A stretch of 64,000 nt of DNA from Oenanthe sinensis (lineage: Eukaryota; Streptophyta; Magnoliopsida; Apiales; Apiaceae), in NCBI GenBank assembly GCA_028671895.1, contig CM053813.1, positions 15,128,001-15,192,000 on the forward strand, given 5' to 3'. Each line of letters opens with the position of its first letter. Position 1 is the first letter of the stretch. The notes below the pieces were generated by a model. The model did not search any database and was not told the DNA's origin. It worked only from the letters and a program-made list of their open reading frames with translations. A program made the translations under genes and the position numbers. Below, one piece after another: positions 62,827 to 64,000 of the stretch.

Positions 62827-64000
62827 ATGGCACCTTAAAAGAAGATTGTTTCCTCAACTGGGTTCATCTATGAACAAAACAATTTTACAGAATGTCTAAC
62901 CGTGGAACACTGCTGAAGTCTCACAAGATGGGAAGGTAATTTCTTATACTTGCAAAGGTAATCCCTACACCATTACAAGTACTACTCTTTCTAAATGCTT
63001 AAAATTGCCTGAAAATAATTGTGATAATTCACCTACTGAGACTGACATTAGGGATATGTTAGAAGTTATTTACTATGTTAATGCTGAAACGAGATTAGGT
63101 GAAGTTGTAAGAAAAAATCTTAGAAGAGAATGGAGTTACTTCTTTGATGCTATTATTAAAGTATTTTCTGGAAAAATAAGTAATTTTGGTGCAATTACCA
63201 CAAGTATGCAAGAAATTGCTTATTTTATCCTATTTGATAAGTACTTTGATTTTAGCACATTGCTCCTAAATGAATTAACTGCTAAATTAGGAAATAAGGC
63301 ATCTAAGAAAAATAACAACTATTTTGCTATATTTTTTATGCTGCTAATTAATGCTACTATTGGAGATTATGATATTACAACAGAGATGGAAACACTTGAG
63401 TCCTGGACACAAAATAAAAGGGTCTTCAAGGACTTGGTGAGAATCAACTTACACCCTAAGTTGTGCCTCATCTATCCTCCTTTTGTGCAGGTATATCTCA
63501 AGAAACTCAATTTCTATTTTACTTCCTCTAGTATCCCAATTTCTTTGCCTTCTACAACAACGGAGGGAGATAGAAATGCCCCCATCACTCCTACCCAAGT
63601 GCACAACCTTCTAAATCCAAATCAAAATACACCACCTCAGTAGTTTCCCAAAAGACTACTGTTGCAAAAACTAAGAAAAGAAAAACAACTAAGGGGAGTG
63701 TGAAGGTGGTTGATAAGGGTGGGGGAACTGACCAACTTTAAGAAAGCCAGGAGAATAAGGAAGGAGAGTTTGAGATTGTCCAGCCAGCAACCAGCCCAAT
63801 CTCTCAAAAGATTGAGGCTGTGATAAAGTATTTTAACACATCCCTAGTTGCATCTTCTCAATAAGGTGTAGTTATTGAAAAAAGGTCACAACCAGGACCA
63901 ATTGATGGGGGTGAGGGACACAAAACAATTCAACCATACAAAAGGAGAAAGAAGGACAATAATAATGCATAGGGAACACACACACCTGCAAAGCCAAATG
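62827..64000 (+). pseudogene. Element D aORF remnant (runs off the window)
   Basis: ATG at 62827 (MAP) but with a stop at codon 4, a second stop ~30 codons on, and a frameshift before 63005. The open part 63005-63643 is the conserved N-terminal aORF domain. NNCDNSPTETDIRDML aligns with PTENFEEEPSQ in A and PSENFAPEPTMEEM in F. LRREWSYFFDAI aligns with LPAEWDYVVQAI in F, and PPFVQVYL with PRFLQMVL. After 63640 the frame shifts into a Lys/Thr-rich segment with further stops. No transmembrane segment is evident. Confidence 0.75.

Larger units (their letters stand above)
17190..64000 (+). mobile_element. Element D: SIRE-type copia retrotransposon, split by E and F, 3' end outside the window
   Basis: The plus-strand host of the two largest insertions. 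The order is 5' LTR (17190-18329), PBS, gag, PR and IN start (to 21431), E, IN (34297-35465), F, RT-RNaseH (60665-62209), palindrome array, aORF (from 62827). The frame continues across both insertions when the insert and one TSD copy are ignored. The coding parts carry many stops and frameshifts. The 3' LTR is not in the window. Confidence 0.9.

Overview
The window is plant nuclear DNA made entirely of nested Ty1/copia LTR retrotransposons. I see no host gene, tRNA, rRNA or organellar segment. Evidence for a plant: all recognisable primer-binding sites match the 3' end of initiator tRNA-Met (TGGTATCAGAGC), pol order is PR-IN-RT-RNaseH, and several elements have the plant SIRE/Maximus-type layout (long LTRs, a large gag with two zinc knuckles, and an additional ORF, here aORF, between pol and the 3' LTR). 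A eudicot is likely; the species cannot be read from the sequence.

Seven element units are resolved from LTR ends (TG...CA), PBS, polypurine tracts (PPT) and 5-bp target-site duplications (TSD). C (old, plus) is cut by B (plus, only its 3' end in the window) and by D (plus, runs off the right edge). B's 3' LTR is cut by A (minus, 719-15739, TSD AAAAT). D is cut twice: in integrase by E (plus, 21432-34291, TSD ATCAT) and at the integrase/RT boundary by F (minus, 35466-60659, TSD CAGCT). F is cut by G (plus, 41755-50789, TSD TGTAT) and by a solo LTR of the G family (minus, 55417-56977, TSD TATAT). Removing E, or F, with one TSD copy lets D's reading frame continue exactly.

Layout: 1-718 B 3' end; 719-15739 A, heavily mutated, with an ~855-bp gag duplication and no protease active site; 15745-16473 rest of B's LTR; 16474-17189 C RT/RNaseH remnant; 17190-21431 D LTR, gag, PR and start of IN; 21432-34291 E with open gag and pol but broken aORF; 34297-35465 D IN; 35466-41754 F 3' LTR and an intact ~1368-codon aORF; 41755-50789 G with intact polyprotein and ~99% similar LTRs; 50790-60659 rest of F; 60665-64000 D RT/RNaseH and aORF.

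How the parts work together: gag forms the particle; PR, IN, RT and RNaseH copy and integrate the element; LTRs carry promoter and end signals. The role of the aORF is unknown. The most interesting signal is that each aORF-bearing family (A, D, E, F) carries its own private short palindromic motif in two places, in the LTR and in the gap between pol and the aORF, where a TATA-like box follows before the aORF start. This looks like a duplicated promoter/enhancer module and raises the possibility that the aORF protein recognises its own family's motif, by analogy with VANC anti-silencing proteins of VANDAL transposons. B and G also have palindromic or repeated motifs upstream of a TATA box in their LTRs.
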